Shown here: positions 1-13,102 of the stretch, piece by piece
Layout of the letters: every line of letters begins with the position of its first letter
Position numbering within the stretch: the first letter of the stretch is position 1
NCBI RefSeq assembly: GCF_964656455.1
Contig: NC_135721.1
Coordinates: forward strand, 80,518,754 to 80,582,753
From: Halichoerus grypus
Lineage: Eukaryota; Chordata; Mammalia; Carnivora; Phocidae
Reading direction: 5' to 3'
DNA length: 64,000 nucleotides
Notes under the pieces: generated by a model
Seen by the model: only the letters and a program-made list of their open reading frames with translations
Databases searched by the model: none
What the model was told of the DNA's origin: nothing
Translations under genes and position numbers: made by a program

Positions 1-376
1 TTAGAAATATGCAAAATTAAAAAAGTAATTTTATAATCAACTTTTAAAAATTATTTATGACTTTTTCTAAAAGAAATGAGCAGTCTACGAAGAAAAAATT
101 AGGAGAATTGAGACAAAATTCAATTTGAAAATGTTTAAGAACATCAGATCATGATATGTTTCTGGCATAGAGAAATCAAAGGAACAGAAAAGTAGACACT
201 ACAGGTTCTTCACTCCTCCACCATTACTGACAAATGGTTTCTTGGGTGTATCTTACAGTGTTAGCTTATAAAGTGATTATTTAGGGCCTCACTGCTTTAC
301 AGCTTACTATGATCATAACCATCACAGTGATTTTAATAACTAACTTTTAACACCTGCTGAAGAATAAAATACTGGG
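1..376. other. Intronic sequence, nothing recognised
   Basis: AT-rich intron of the minus-strand gene. I see no splice-flanked open frame, RNA gene or clear repeat. Confidence 0.5.
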
Positions 377-396
377 TTAGATTCATGGATAATTCT

Positions 397-561
397 GGAG
401 CACTTGGGTGGCTCAGCTGGTTAAGCATCTGCCTTCTGCTCAGGTCATGATTCCGGGGTCCTGGGATCAAGCCCCACATTGGGCTCCCTGCTCCTCCCTC
501 TCCCTCTTCCCTTCTCCCTGTTTGTGCTCTCTCTCTCTCAAATAAAATCTTAAAAAAAAAT
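397..561 (+). mobile_element. CAN-SINE
   Basis: tRNA-derived head, CT-rich tract, AATAAA and A-tail. Flanked by a long target duplication (377-396 and 562-581, ending CATGGATAATTCT, one mismatch). Confidence 0.93.
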
Positions 562-813
562 TTAGAATCATGGATAATTCTCATGGTGAATAAACTAAAA
601 CAAGACAATGGGCAAAACAGAAATACTGACATGTAAATACTTCTAAAATAATATAAGCTTTTATGATATTCCACATATATTTTAAGAACCAAATAAAGGA
701 AAACCATTTTACACTGCTACAGATGAGAGCACATGAGCCAGACTTAGAAGTAACTTAAATATGGGTAACAAGTATTTGCTTTAGAATTTCAGCATATTAA
801 AATTAGAGAGATA

Positions 814-999
814 GGGGTGCCTGGGTGGCTCAGTCAGTTAAGTGTCCAACTCTTGATCTCAGCTCAGGTCATGATCTCAGGGTTGTGAGATCAAGCCCTG
901 TGTCGGGCTCCACGCTGGGTGTTGAGCCTGCTTGAGATTCTCTCTTACCCTCTGCACCTCCCCCACTCTCTAAAAAAATAATAATTAAAAAAATAAAAT
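814..999 (+). mobile_element. CAN-SINE (older subfamily)
   Basis: Has the GGGTGCCTGGGTGGCTCAGT head but the CTTGAGATTCTCTC body variant. Exact 15-bp target duplication AAAATTAGAGAGATA at 799-813 and 1000-1014. Confidence 0.93.
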
Positions 1000-1109
1000 A
1001 AAATTAGAGAGATATATTGAGATTTTATGGGGATCAAAAGGCACAATGATTGGGTGGTGAGTGGCATAACAAATGCAATTTAATTTAAATATACGGTCTA
1101 TAAACCTTA

Positions 1110-1890
1110 AATCTGAAAAAGGAAGCCTCATACACTATTGGTAGGAATGTAAACTGGTATAGCCATTGTGGAAAACAGTATGGAGGTTTCTCAAAAAATT
1201 AAAAAAGATACAATATGATCCAGTAATTCCACTATTAGTTATTTACTCAAAGAAAACAAAAACATTAATTTAAAAAGATATATACACTCCTATGTTTATT
1301 GCAGCATTATTTACAATAGCCATGATATGGAAGCAACCTAAGTGTTCATCAACAGGTGACTGGATAAGGTGTGTGGGGGGTGTGTGTGTGTATGTACACA
1401 CACACAATACATACACAGTGGAATATTATGCAGCCAAAAAAACAGATGAGATTTTGCCATTTGTGACAACATGGATGGACCTATAGGGTATTATGTTAAG
1501 TGAAATAAGTCAGACTGAGAAAGACAAATACCATATGATTTCATTCATATATGGAATCTAAAAAAAAAAAATGAATAAACAAAAAGTGGAATCAATCTTT
1601 AAATACAAAGAACAAACTGATGGTTGCCAGAGGGAAGGGGGGTGAGAAGAAGGGCAAGATGGGTGAAGGGGAGAGGGAGATACAAGCTTCCAGTCATGGA
1701 AGGAATAAGTCACAGGAATAAAGGCACAGCACAGGGAATACAGTCAATGATATTATAATAGTGCTATATAGAGACATTTGGTACCTACACTTGTAATGAG
1801 CAAAGCCTAAGTATAGAAAAGTTGAATCAGTATGTTGTATACTTGAAACTAATTTAACACTGTGTGTCAACTATACTCAAATAAAAAAAA
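1110..1890 (+). mobile_element. L1 3' fragment (end of ORF2 and 3' UTR)
   Basis: Starts in the ORF2 tail (TGTAAACTGGTATAGCCA...GGAAAACAGTATGGAGG) and runs to the typical L1 end (TTGTATACTTGAAACTAA... AATAAA, A-tail). It is 5'-truncated and contains a TG/CA microsatellite at about 1365-1412. Confidence 0.88.
1365..1412. repeat. TG/CA microsatellite inside L1
   Basis: GTGTGTGTGTGTATGTACACACACAC-type tract lying between the L1 motifs GATAAGGTGTG and GTGGAATATTATGCAGCC. Confidence 0.85.
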
Positions 1891-1999
1891 ATTTAAATAA
1901 GTTTTTAATATCATTAGGAAAAGATAATACGTATGTTTTTTAAAACCCTGGTATAAAAATAGGAGAAAATATTAGAAATTCTAGAAGTTTCCTGATGCC

Positions 2000-2969
2000 T
2001 CATATTTCTCAGGCTTGAAGCTGAAAAGGCTGGCAACCTGGAAACTACAGACAAAAAAAAGCCCCAACATAAGTCTGCTCTCTCTAGCCAAAAGTCTAAG
2101 AAAAGAGCAGCCTTGCAAGACAAAAAACTTCCATTTTTTAATTTTAGTTTTAGAGGGGGGGGAGGGGCAGAGGGAAAAAGAGAATCTTAAGCTGGCTTCA
2201 TGCCTAGCACAGAGCCTGATGTGGGGCTTGATCTCACAATGCTGAAATCATGACCTGAGCCGAAGTCAAGAGTCAGATACTTAACCAACTGAGCCACCGA
2301 GGTGCCCCAAGATAAGAAACTTTTAGACAAAACCACAATCCAACCAAACACTATAGAAAGATCTGTGGTCCAACATCCACCTAGATGAGCAAAATTCCAA
2401 GGACAGCCTACACTTCTACCCTCAACCAGGCAGTAACAAGGTGTTCATGAATGCAATGTGAGGGGTAGTAATGAGGCACTCCCATCCCTCCCAGTTAGGG
2501 AGATATCAGTGGAGGCCTAGTGGGAACCAGAACTCCCCCCCTCCAGATAGCAAGAGAAGCCTGGTGGGGAACCTGGACTTCTACTTAACTAGGCAATAAA
2601 GAGAGCCATCCTGTATTTCCTCTGCAAGAGCAGTGTCAAAAGAAAGCCAGATAAAAAAGAGACCCAGAGCCTTATAATATCAAATGTCCAGTTTTCAATA
2701 AAAAATCACTAATCACACAAAAACCTGGAAGATCTCAAACTGAACGAAAATCAGTAACTGCCAACACCAATGGCACAAAGATGTTAGAATTATCTGACAA
2801 ACATTTTAAAGCAGCCATGATAAAATTTATAATTATGCATTTTTTAAAAAATGTAAAATAGAAAATTTCAACAAAGAAATAGAAAGTCTTACCAAAGAAA
2901 ATATAAAGAACCAAATGGAAATTTTATAACTGAAAATACAGTAACCAAAATTAAAAACAGATAGGTTCA
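2000..2969 (+). mobile_element. Old L1, segment 1 (5' UTR and start of ORF1)
   Basis: Resembles L1M-type 5' UTR and early ORF1 (AGCCTTATAATATCAAATGTCC; ATTATCTGACAAACATTTTA; GAACCAAATGGAAATT). It breaks at about 2969 and resumes at 5900 after a younger L1. The left limit is uncertain by about 300 bp. A SINE sits at 2131-2307. Confidence 0.7.
2131..2307 (-). mobile_element. CAN-SINE, reversed
   Basis: Ends on the + strand with GAGCCACCGAGGTGCCC, the reverse complement of the SINE head. Target duplication CAAGAYAARAAACTT at 2116-2130 and 2308-2322 (two mismatches). Confidence 0.9.
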
Positions 2970-4156
2970 CTAGCTAACTGAATCCAACAGTACATTAAAG
3001 GGATTTTTTCCCACAATCAAATGGGATTTATTCCTGGGCTGCAGAGTGATTCAATATCCGCAAAACAATCAACATGATATATCATATTAATAAAAGAAAG
3101 GATAAGAATCATATGATCCTCTCAATAGACGCAGAAAGCATTTGACAAAATACAGCATCCTTTCTTGATAAAAGGCCTCAAGAAAGAAGGGATAGAAAGA
3201 ACATACGTCCACATGATAAAGGCCATATACAAAAGACCCACAGCAAATATCCTCAATAGGGAAAAACTGAGAGCTTTTCCCTTAATGTCAGGAACATGAC
3301 AGGGATGCTCACTCTTACCATTATTGTTCAACACAGTACTGAAGTCCTAGCCTCAGCAATCAGACAACAAAAAGAAATAAAAGACATCCAAGTCAGCAAA
3401 GAAGAAGTCTAACTTTCTTCCCAGATGACCTGATACTTTATAGAGAAAACCCAAAGACTCCACCCCAAAATTGCTACAATACATGAATTCAGCAAAGTTG
3501 CACAATATAAAATCAATGTACAGAAATCTGTTGCATTTCTATTCACCAATAATGAAGCAGCAGAAAGAGAAATGAAGGAATCGATTCCATTTACAACTGC
3601 ACCCAAAACCATGAGATACCTAGGAATAAACCTAACCAAAGACATAACAGATCTGTAATCTGAAAACTATAGAACACTGGTGAAAGAAACTGAAGACAAC
3701 ACAAACATTCCATGCTCATGGATTGGAAGAATATTGTTAAAATGTCTATACTACTCAAAGCAATCTACACATTCACAATGCAATCCCTATCAAAATAACA
3801 CCAGTATTTTTCATGGGCCTAGAAAAAGAATTCTAAAATTTGTATGGAACCAGAAAGGACCCCGAATAGCCAAAACAATCCTGAAAAAGAAAACCAAAGT
3901 GGGAAGCATCATAGTCCCAGACTTCAAGCTGTATTACAAAGCTGTAATCATCAGGACAGTATGGTACTGACACAGAAACAGACACATCGAATAAAGAAAC
4001 AGGATAAAGAACCCAGATTTGGACCCACAACTATATGGTCAACTAATCTTCAACAATACAGGAAAGAATATCCAATAGAAAAAAGACAGTCTCTTCAACA
4101 AATGGTGTTGAGAAAACTGGACAGCCACACGCAGAAGAATGAAACGGGACTACTTT

Positions 4157-4353
4157 TTTTTTTTTTTTAAAGATTTTATTTATTTGACAGAGAGAGACAC
4201 AGCGAGAGCGCGAACACAAGCAGGGGGAGTGGGAGAGGGAGAAGCAGGCCTCCCGCAGAGCAGGGAGCCCGATGCGGGGCTCAATCCCAGGAACCTGGGA
4301 TCATGACCCGAGTTGAAGGCAGACACTTAACGACTGAGCCACCCAGGTGCCCC
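4157..4353 (-). mobile_element. CAN-SINE, reversed
   Basis: Poly(T), then GAGAGAGACACAGCGAGAG (young tail subtype), ending CCACCCAGGTGCCCC. Target duplication GAAACKGGACTACTTT at 4141-4156 and 4354-4369. Confidence 0.95.
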
Positions 4354-5017
4354 GAAACTGGACTACTTTCTTATACCATAAGCAAAAAATAAATTCAAAA
4401 TGGATGAAAAACCTAAATGTGAGACAGGAAGCCATCAAAATCCTAGAGGAGAACACAGGCAGCAACCTTTCTGACCTTAGCCCCAACAACTCATTACTAG
4501 ACACATCGCTGGAGACAAGGGAAACAAAAGCAAAAATGAACTAGGACTTCATCAAAATAAAAAGCTTCTGCACAGCAAAGGAAACAGCTAACAAAACTAA
4601 AAGGCAGCCTACAGACTGGGAGAAGATATTTGCAAATGATGTACTTGATAAAAGGATAGTATCCAGAATCTATAAAGAACTCATCAAAATCAACCCCCCA
4701 AAAATAAATAATCCAGTTAAGAAATAGGCAGAAGATATGAACAGACATTTCTCCAAAGAAGACATACAAATGGCCAACAGACACATGAAAAAATGCTCAA
4801 CATCACTCAACATCAGGGAACTGCAAATCAAAACCACAATGAGATACCACCTCACACCAGTCAGAATGGCTAAACTGAACAACATCGGAAACAATAGATG
4901 TTGGTGAGGATGCAGAGAAAGGTGAATCCTCTTACACTGTTGGTGGGAATGCAAGCTGGTGCAGCCACTCTGGAAAATGGTATGGACATCCTCAAAAAGT
5001 TAAAAATATAACTACCC

Positions 5018-5235
5018 TGGGGCGCCTGGGTGGCTCAGTCATTAAGCGTCTGCCTTCGGCTCAGGTCATGATCCCAGGGTCCTGGGATCGAGCCCCGCAT
5101 CGGGCTCCCTGCTCCGCGGGAAGCCTGCTTCTCCCTCTCCCACTCCCCTGCTTGTGTTCCCTCTCTCGCTGTGTCTCTGTCAAATAGATAAGTAAAATCT
5201 TTAAAAAAATAAAAATAAAAATAAAATAAATAAAA
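5018..5235 (+). mobile_element. CAN-SINE (young subtype)
   Basis: Full head GGGGCGCCTGGGTGGCTCAG and tail CCCTCTCTCGCTGTGTCTC. Exact 17-bp target duplication TAAAAATATAACTACCC at 5001-5017 and 5236-5252. Confidence 0.97.
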
Positions 5236-5415
5236 TAAAAATATAACTACCCCATGACCCAGCAATTGCACTACTAGACATTTACCCAAAGGATACAAAA
5301 GTGCTGAAACGAAGGGGCTCATACACCCCAATGTTTATAACAGTTCTATCGACAATTGCCAAATTATGGAAAGAGCCCAAGTGTCGACTGACTGATGAAC
5401 AGATAAAGAAGATGT

Positions 5416-5431
5416 GGTATATATATGTGTG

Positions 5432-5469
<38 letters not shown>

Positions 5470-5473
5470 AACA
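5416..5473. repeat. TG/CA microsatellite inside L1
   Basis: A TATATATGTGTGTACACAC...-type tract between GATAAAGAAGATGTGG and CAATGGAATATTA. This is the same L1 position as the tract at 1365-1412. Confidence 0.92.
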
Positions 5474-5970
5474 ATGGAATATTACTCGACCACGAAAAGG
5501 AATGAAATCTTGTAACAAGGTGGATGGAGCTAGAATGTATTATGCTAAGTGAAAAAAGTCAGTCAGAGAAAGATACATATCATATGATTTCACTCATTTG
5601 TGTAATTTAAGAAACAAAAATGATGAACATAGGGCACAGGAAGGAAAAATAAGATAAAAACAGAGGGAGGCAAACCATAAGAGACTGTTAAGAGAACTGA
5701 GGGTTGCTGGAGGGGAGGTGAGTGGGGGGATGGGCTAAATGGCTGATAGGTATTAAAGAGGACATTTATTGGGATGAGCACTGGGTGTTATAGGTAAGTG
5801 ATGAATCATTAAATTCTACTCCTGAAACCAATACTACACTATATGTTTACTTACCTGAATTTAAATTAAAAAAGAAAAAATACACAAACAAAAAAATGGA
5901 TAGGTTCAACAGCAAAATGGAGGACACAAGGAAATAACTGGTTAACTGGAATTTAAAACAACAGAGTTCT

Positions 5971-6172
5971 GGGGCACCTGGGTGGCTCAGTCGTTAAGCA
6001 TCTGCCTTCAGCTCACGTCATGATCCCAGGGTCCTGGGATCGAGCCCCGCATCGGGCTCCCCGCTCTGCAGAGAGCCTGCTTCTCCCTCTCCCACTCCCC
6101 CTGCTGTGTTCCCTCTCTCGCTGTGTCTCTCTCTGTCAAATAAATAAATAAATAAACCTTAAAAAAAAAACA
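5971..6172 (+). mobile_element. CAN-SINE (young subtype)
   Basis: GGGGCACCTGGGTGGCTCAG head and CTCTCTCGCTGTGTCTC tail with an A-rich end. Approximate target duplication AAACARCAGARTT before and after. Confidence 0.93.
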
Positions 6173-6996
6173 AAACAAAACAGAATTTACCCAATCTGAA
6201 CACTGAACTGGAAAAACAAAAAAAAAAAACAAAAAAAAAACCACGGAGGGGAAATTAGAGATTCCAGGAACTGAGGAACTATAACAAAAGATTTAGTAAC
6301 CCTGTCAATCAGTATCCTGGAAGGAAAAGAAGCATGAGGTAGTGCTGAAAAAATACTTGAAGAAATAATGGCTGAAAACTTCCCAGATTGGCTAAATAAA
6401 TAAATCTAGACACTGAAGAAATTGACCAAACCCCAGAAAGGATAAATCCAAAGTGATCAACAAGATATATCATAACCAACTTATGAAACCTAGAGAAAAA
6501 AGAAAACAACTGAAAGCAGTAACAGAGAAATTAACATACACGAAGCAAGCAATTCAAGCAACAGTGGATTCCTTATCATAAGCCATGGAAGTTGTCTAGA
6601 AGAAATTAGTACAACATTTTTCAAGTATTTTAAGAAAAGAACTATCATCTCAGAATCCTATACCCAGTGAAATTATCCTTCAGGAATATAGAGGAAACTA
6701 GGACACTCAATGAAGTGAAACTAAAACAGTTTGTCATCAGCAGACCTATTCTAAAAGGCTACCTAAGAGAAGTTCTCTATGATTAATGAAATAATAAAAG
6801 AAGAACCTTGGAATATCTGGAAGGAAGAACTCAGTAAGCAAAATATGGGCAAATACAACAGACTTTCCTTCTCCTTCTGAGTTTTAAGTTTGACAGTTAT
6901 GCAAAAATTATAACACTAATGTGATTTTAAATATATGTAGAAGATATTAATATTATAGAGGGTAGATTAATGAAGGGATAAAAAGGCAAGGTTTCT

Positions 6997-7208
6997 TTTA
7001 AGATTTTATTTATTTATTTATTATTTTTAATTTAATTTATTTGTCACAGAGAGACGGAGAGAGCACAAGCAGGGAGAGCAGCAGACAGAGGGAGAAGCAG
7101 GCTCCCCGCTGAGCAAGGAGCCCGATGTGGGACTTTGATCCCAGGACCCTGGGATCATAACCTCAGCCGAAGGCAGCCACTTAACCGACTGAGCCACCCA
7201 GGCATCCC
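6997..7208 (-). mobile_element. CAN-SINE, reversed
   Basis: Ends GCCACCCAGGCATCCC. Target duplication AAAAGGCAAGGTTTCT at 6981-6996, with an imperfect copy AAAACGCAAGGTGTCT at 7209-7224. Confidence 0.92.
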
Positions 7209-8634
7209 AAAACGCAAGGTGTCTATACTTCAGTTGAATTAGCAAAATGAAAACACCAGTAGAATGTGGTAAGTTATCTATATACAATCTGATACCTAGA
7301 AGGACTAATATAAAAACTATAAAAAGAGAAATACTCAAAACTATAAATAAACCAAAATGGAGTTTTAAAAAACGTTCAAGTAACCTACAGCAAAGCAGGG
7401 GAAAAGAAAACCCAGAGAAATGAAAAAGATACACAAAAACAAACAGTAAACAAAAAATAACAAACTTAAGCCCTAACATATCAATAACTACATTAAATAT
7501 AAATGGCCTAAATATACCAATTAAAACACAGAACTTGATAAAGTTGATTAAAAAACAAAATCTAGCTACATGCTATCTACAAAAACTCATTTCAAATATA
7601 ACAATGCAAACAGGTCTAAATTAAAAGAATGGAAAAGGACATCATGAATCTAAGGAGAGCAGAGTGCTTATATTAATATCAGAGATCTCAGAGCAAAGAA
7701 AATTACCAAGTATAGTGAGAGATATTACATAATCATAAAAGAGTTAATCCACTAAAAACATGTACATTTATATGCACAAAGCAACAGAATTGCAAAACAT
7801 AGGCAAAAATGATAAACAGGAGAAATATATAAATTCACAATTATAGCTGAAGACTTCTCTAAACACTAGATACAACTAGACAGAACAGTAACAAGGATAT
7901 AAACTAACTAAAAAACGCCATCAATGAGCAGGATCTAATCCACATTTATAGAACACCCACACAAGAGCAGAATACACATCCTCAGCCAAATAATGTCAAC
8001 AACACAACCAAACCAGAAAAACAGAAAGGTAAAAGAAAGATCTAAAACAAACTTATAAATAATTCATGGTCAAAGAGGAAGTCTCAAGGGAAATTTTTAA
8101 AATACATTAAATTGGAAGAAATGAAAATGTAACATATCAAAATTTGTGGGACACAGTTAAAGAAGTGCTGACAGAAAAACAGCACTAAAAATAGCATTAT
8201 GTTAGAAAAAAAAGTCTCAAATGAATAATCTAAGTTTTTACCTAGTAACCTAAAAAAAGAACAAAATAAATCCAAAGCAAACAGAAGGAAGGAAATAATA
8301 AAGAGATAAAAATGAAAACTATAAAATAACGAAACAGAAAGATGGTCCTTTTTAAAAAATCAACAAAACAAACTTCTGGCAAGAACAACAAAAAAAAATG
8401 ACATACATTATCAATACTAGGAATGAAATAGAAGGTATTACTACAAACACTGAGGACATCAAAAGGATATTAAGAGAATACTATGAAAAACTTTACACAT
8501 ATATATTGAACAGCTTAGACAAAATTGTTCATTCCATTCCCTGAAAAGCACAAACTTCTACAAATCACTTATATGAATTAATAATATCCCTATAACTATT
8601 AAGGAACTTGAATTCATAATTTAAAATCTCCCCA

Positions 8635-8830
8635 GGGCGTCTGGGTGGCTCAGTCAATTAAGCGTCTGCCTTTGGCTCAGATCATGATTACAGGGTCCTG
8701 GGATCGAGCCCCACATCAGGCTCCCTGCTCAGTGGGGAGCCTGCTTCTCCCTCTGCCTGCTGCTCCCCGTTTGTGCTGTCTCTCTGTCAAATAAATACAT
8801 ACAATTTTTTTAAAGAAATAAACAATTTTT
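8635..8830 (+). mobile_element. CAN-SINE
   Basis: Head GGGCGTCTGGGTGGCTCAG. Target duplication AAAATCTCCCCA before and AAAACATCTCCCCA at 8831-8844 after. Confidence 0.93.
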
Positions 8831-11800
8831 AAAACATCTCCCCAAAAGACATCTCTCGGCTGACAGTTTCATGGAAGAATTCTACCAAAAGTCTAAAGAA
8901 GAATTAACACTAAATCTAATTTCTTTCAGAAAAAAAGGATGGAACACTTACCAATTAATTTCATGAACATAGTACTACCTTGATACAAAACCAGACAAAG
9001 ATAGTATAAAAGAATAGAAAACTGCAGACCAATATCCCTAATGAATATAGACTCTTTAACAAAATATTAGCAAACAGAATTCAGCAAATATAAAAAGAAC
9101 TATACAACACGGCCAAGTGGGGTTTATTTCAGGAAAACATGGCTAATTCAGTATTTGAAAGCCAATCAGTAATGCACCACATTATCAGGTTAAAGAAAAA
9201 AAAATCACACGGTCATATCAATAAATGCAAAAAATTATTTGAAAAAAGTTTCAACGTTCATTCATGATAAAAAAAAAAAACTTCAGAAAAATAGGAATAA
9301 AGGGGAACTAAACTTGATAAAAAACATCTATAAAACTATAGCTAATATTATAATTAATAGTGAAGGACTCACTGTGTTCCCCCCAAGATCAAGAACAAGC
9401 CAATGATGTCCATTATCATTCATATTTACCATAGTCCTAGATATTGTAGCTAATGTAAAAGAAAAATTAAAGGCATACATGTCAAAAGAAAAAAAAGTAA
9501 AACAAAAAACTTTCCTTATTTGCAGATCCATGACTATGTAGAAAATTCCAAAGAATCTTCAGGACAAATCTTAAAACTAGTAAGAGCATGGTCACAGGAT
9601 ACAGAATGAACAGAGTACCACACCAAAATTTTAAAAATACCAACTGCAATCACTCAAAAACATTAAATATGCAGCTGAAAATCTAACAAGTAATGTACAG
9701 GAATTTTATGCTTAACCCCACATATCATGGATGAAAGAAATCAAATTTCTAAATAAAATGGAGAAACATATCATGTTCCTGAACTGGAAGACTCAACACA
9801 GTAAAGATGTCAATTTTTCTCAAATTTATATACAGGTTAATGCAATTCCTATCAAAATCCCTGTAAGATATTTTGTGGATAGAGAAGATTATTCTAAAAT
9901 TTATAAGGAAAGTCAAAGGAACTATTATAGTTAAAATATTTTTGAAAAACAATAATAAAATGGGAAGAGATCAATATACCCAACTTCAAAACATATTATA
10001 AAGGTACAGGAATCAACAGTATAGAACTGGCAAAGGAACAGACACACAGATACATGGAACATAAGAGAGAACCCAGAAAGAGACCCACAGAATTATTCCC
10101 AACTGACAACGGTACAGACGAAGGAAAGGCTTTACAATAAATGGTGCTGGAAAAATTGGACATTTATTAACCTTGATCTAAATCTCATACCTTATACAAA
10201 ACTAACTCAAACTGTACATGGACTTACATGTAAAATGCAAAAGTATAAAACTTTTAAGAAAAAAAAAAAAAAGGAGAAAATCTTCACAATCTAGGGTTAG
10301 GCAACAAATTCTTACACTTGACCCCAAAAGCAACATCCACAAAAGGAAAAACTGACTGGAAATCATTAAAATTTAAAAGCTCTGCAAAAGACCCTGTTAA
10401 GAGGATGAAAATACAAGAAAGAAAAAAAATATTTCCAAATGACATACCCAACAAAGGACTAGTATCTAAAATATATAAAGAACTCTCAAAACTCAACAAT
10501 GGAAAACAAAGAGTCCAATTAAATAATGGGCAAAAGACACAAATAGACTGAAGAAGATATACCTGTGGAAAGCAAACACATGAAAAGATATGTTTAGCCA
10601 CTGGAGAGACACAAATTAAAACTCCAATGAGAAAACAATACTATTAAGAATGGTGAAAATAAAAAACAGTAACAACACTAAATGCTGGTGAGGTCATGGA
10701 GAAACTAGATCACTCAGATATTGCTAGTGAGAGGGTAAATTAATAAAATCACTCTTAAAATTTGGCAGTTTACTAAAAAATTAAACATGCAGCTACTGTA
10801 TAACAACTATATTCTTGGACATTTATTCCAGAGGAATAAAACTTATTTATACACAAAAACCAGCACATCAATGTTTACAGCATTTATAATAGCCAAAAAT
10901 TAGTTTCCTTTAACCAATGAATGGTTAAAATGTGGTACATTCCTATCATGGAATCAATAAAAAGTAGTGCCAAAACTAAAACAGATCTCCAGCAAATTAT
11001 GCTAAGTGGAAAAAAAAGCCAATTTCAAGGGGTTACATACTGAATAGTCCATTCAAATAACATTTGTGATTTGACAAAATTCTAGAAATGGAGAAAAAGA
11101 AGTTAGTGGTTAGAGGAATTAAAGAAGGGGTAGGGCAGGAGGAAAGTGGGTATTGTTATAAAAGGTAACATGAGGACTTCTGATTTCCTGTCAGGTGGGT
11201 AAGGGGTTTGGAAGTTGTCACTCCATCCTAACAAGTAAAAAACTGAACAACTGAAAAATTGACAGCTTTCTTAGATCCACTAGAAGTGAGATCACAGGGC
11301 AAAACCCAGAATTTGGAGAGAGAGGAGAATCCAGAGAATTACAACTTACTATGGCAGAAACCCATGAGCTGAAACCTCTGCGGGAAATGGTACCAGCACA
11401 GGAAAATCTGAGCTGAAAATTGCTGGGGGCCCAATGTGAACAAGTTTGAGAGTTAAAAATGCCAGCTAGGGCCAGTCACAAGTGAGTTCCCAAATTTTAT
11501 TGGTTTTAGCTCCAGGAGCTCTCACAGTTCTCACAGTGAAGGCTAGAGAAAAATCCCCTCATGCTTCAGGTAGGGGGAGTGAAAAGGTGACACAATTTTG
11601 TTCTTGTTACAACAAGACTGGTCCTCAAGAAAACTACTTTACCAGAGCTTAATCTAGTGGGCTTTTATCAGAGTCTAAAAGATTTAGGGACTTAGGGGAA
11701 AGGAAACAGCAAAACTCAGCCTGCTCTAGCAATCCTGCCCCACTTCAGGGGGAGAAAAACTGGGAAGCACTTATGAAGTTCACAGCCCAGGGACACAAGC

Positions 11801-12970
11801 TCACCAAAAGACTGAGATTGAATCATAAAACTACAGAACTTCTTCCTGCACATTTTGGATGTATTAAAGGTCCATTTACAGCAGTCACTTTTACATGGTA
11901 CATCATGTCCAGATAACAGGAAAAAATCACAAGGCATGCTAAAAGGCAAAAATCCACAGTTTGAAAAGACAGAGCAAGCATCAGATTCAGACTCAAATAT
12001 GGTAGGAATGTTGGAATAAGCAGATAGAATTTAGAACAACTATGATTAATATTCTAAGATTCTCATGAAAAAAGTACACAACACACAAGAACCGATGAGT
12101 GATGTAAGCAGAGAGATGGAAATTCTAAGAAAGAATCAAAAAGAAATACTAGAGATCAGAAACACTGTGAATGAAGAATGTCTTTGGTGGGCCCATTAGT
12201 AGACTAGACAGGGATGAAGAAATAATCTCTAAGTCTAAAGGTACATCATTAGAAACTTCAAAAACTAGAATACAAAGAGAAAAACACAGACTGGATAAAA
12301 TGGAACAGAATATCCAAAAATTATGGGACAATTATAAAAGGTGTAATACAGGTAACAGAAATACCAGAAGGAAAATAAAAGAAATAAAAGAAATATTTGA
12401 AACAGTAATGACAGAGTTTCCTCCAAATTAACATAGGAAACAAAACCAGGAAGCTCAGAGAACACCAAGAAGGATAAATACCAACCCCCCAAAAAACCTA
12501 CACCAAAGCATATCATATTCAAACTGCAGAAAATAAAAACTTTAAAAAAAAATCTTGATAGAAGCCAGAGGAATAAACAGCTTATTCATAGAGAAGCAAA
12601 GATAAGAATTATATCCAATTTCTCCTCAAAAACCATGTAGGCACAAAGAAAATAGAATGAAATATTTAAAATATTGAGAAAAAAACTCCACCAACCTAGA
12701 ATTCTATATACTGTGAAATTATCCATCAAAAATAAATATTTTCTCAGATCAACAAAAATTGAAGGAATCTGTTACCAGTAGAGCAGCCCTGAAAGTAATA
12801 TTAATAAAAGTTCTTTAGAGAGAAGGAAAATCATATAGCTTGGAAACCTGGATGTGCATAAAGAAAAAGCATTAGAGAAGGAATAAGTGTACATAAAGAC
12901 TTTTATTTTTTATTAACTGATCTAACAGATAAGTTTGTTGAAAACAATAGCAACACTGTGTTTGATTATG

Positions 12971-13030
12971 AATGCCTGTGTGTGTGCATGTGCATGTGTG
13001 TACATATGCATGCTTATGCATGCTTATGTG
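12971..13030. repeat. TG-rich / ATGC simple repeat
   Basis: GTGTGTGCATGTGCATGTGTG followed by repeated GCATGCTTAT units, inside the nested L1. Confidence 0.75.
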
Positions 13031-13102
13031 TAAGTGAAATGAATGATAGGAATGATACGAGGGAATACAGGACAGGAGGAAGAAATCAGCAGTATTTTGT
13101 TA

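Larger units (their letters stand above)
2970..5899 (+). mobile_element. Younger L1, 5'-truncated (RT region to 3' end), nested in old L1
   Basis: Starts in ORF2 (CCAACAGTACATTAAAGG) and runs through RT, the ORF2 tail and the 3' UTR (GATGAGCACTGGGTGTTATA) to an A-tail. GATAGGTTCA at 2960-2969 and 5900-5909 is the target duplication, extended by adjacent A residues. Frames are broken by stops and indels. Carries SINEs at 4157-4353 and 5018-5235. Confidence 0.88.
5900..11166 (+). mobile_element. Old L1, segment 2 (ORF1 remainder, ORF2, most of 3' UTR)
   Basis: Resumes the element broken at 2969. ORF1-like sequence (GAAGAAATAATGGCTGAAAA at about 6360) leads to an ORF2 start near 7480 (ATAACTACATTAAATATAAA) and an RT region near 9000-9600. 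The tail reaches GTTAGTGGTTAGAGGAATTA at about 11100. It is heavily mutated with no long open frame. SINEs sit at 5971, 6997 and 8635. Confidence 0.8.

Noticed and set aside
5433..5473. Short-period repeat considered as a CRISPR-like array
   Set aside because: It is a dinucleotide microsatellite; there are no spacers, and the genome is mammalian.
7027..7479. 150-codon minus-strand open frame
   Set aside because: Its second half is a SINE translation (AWVAQSVKWLPSAEVMIPGS) and the rest is reversed L1.
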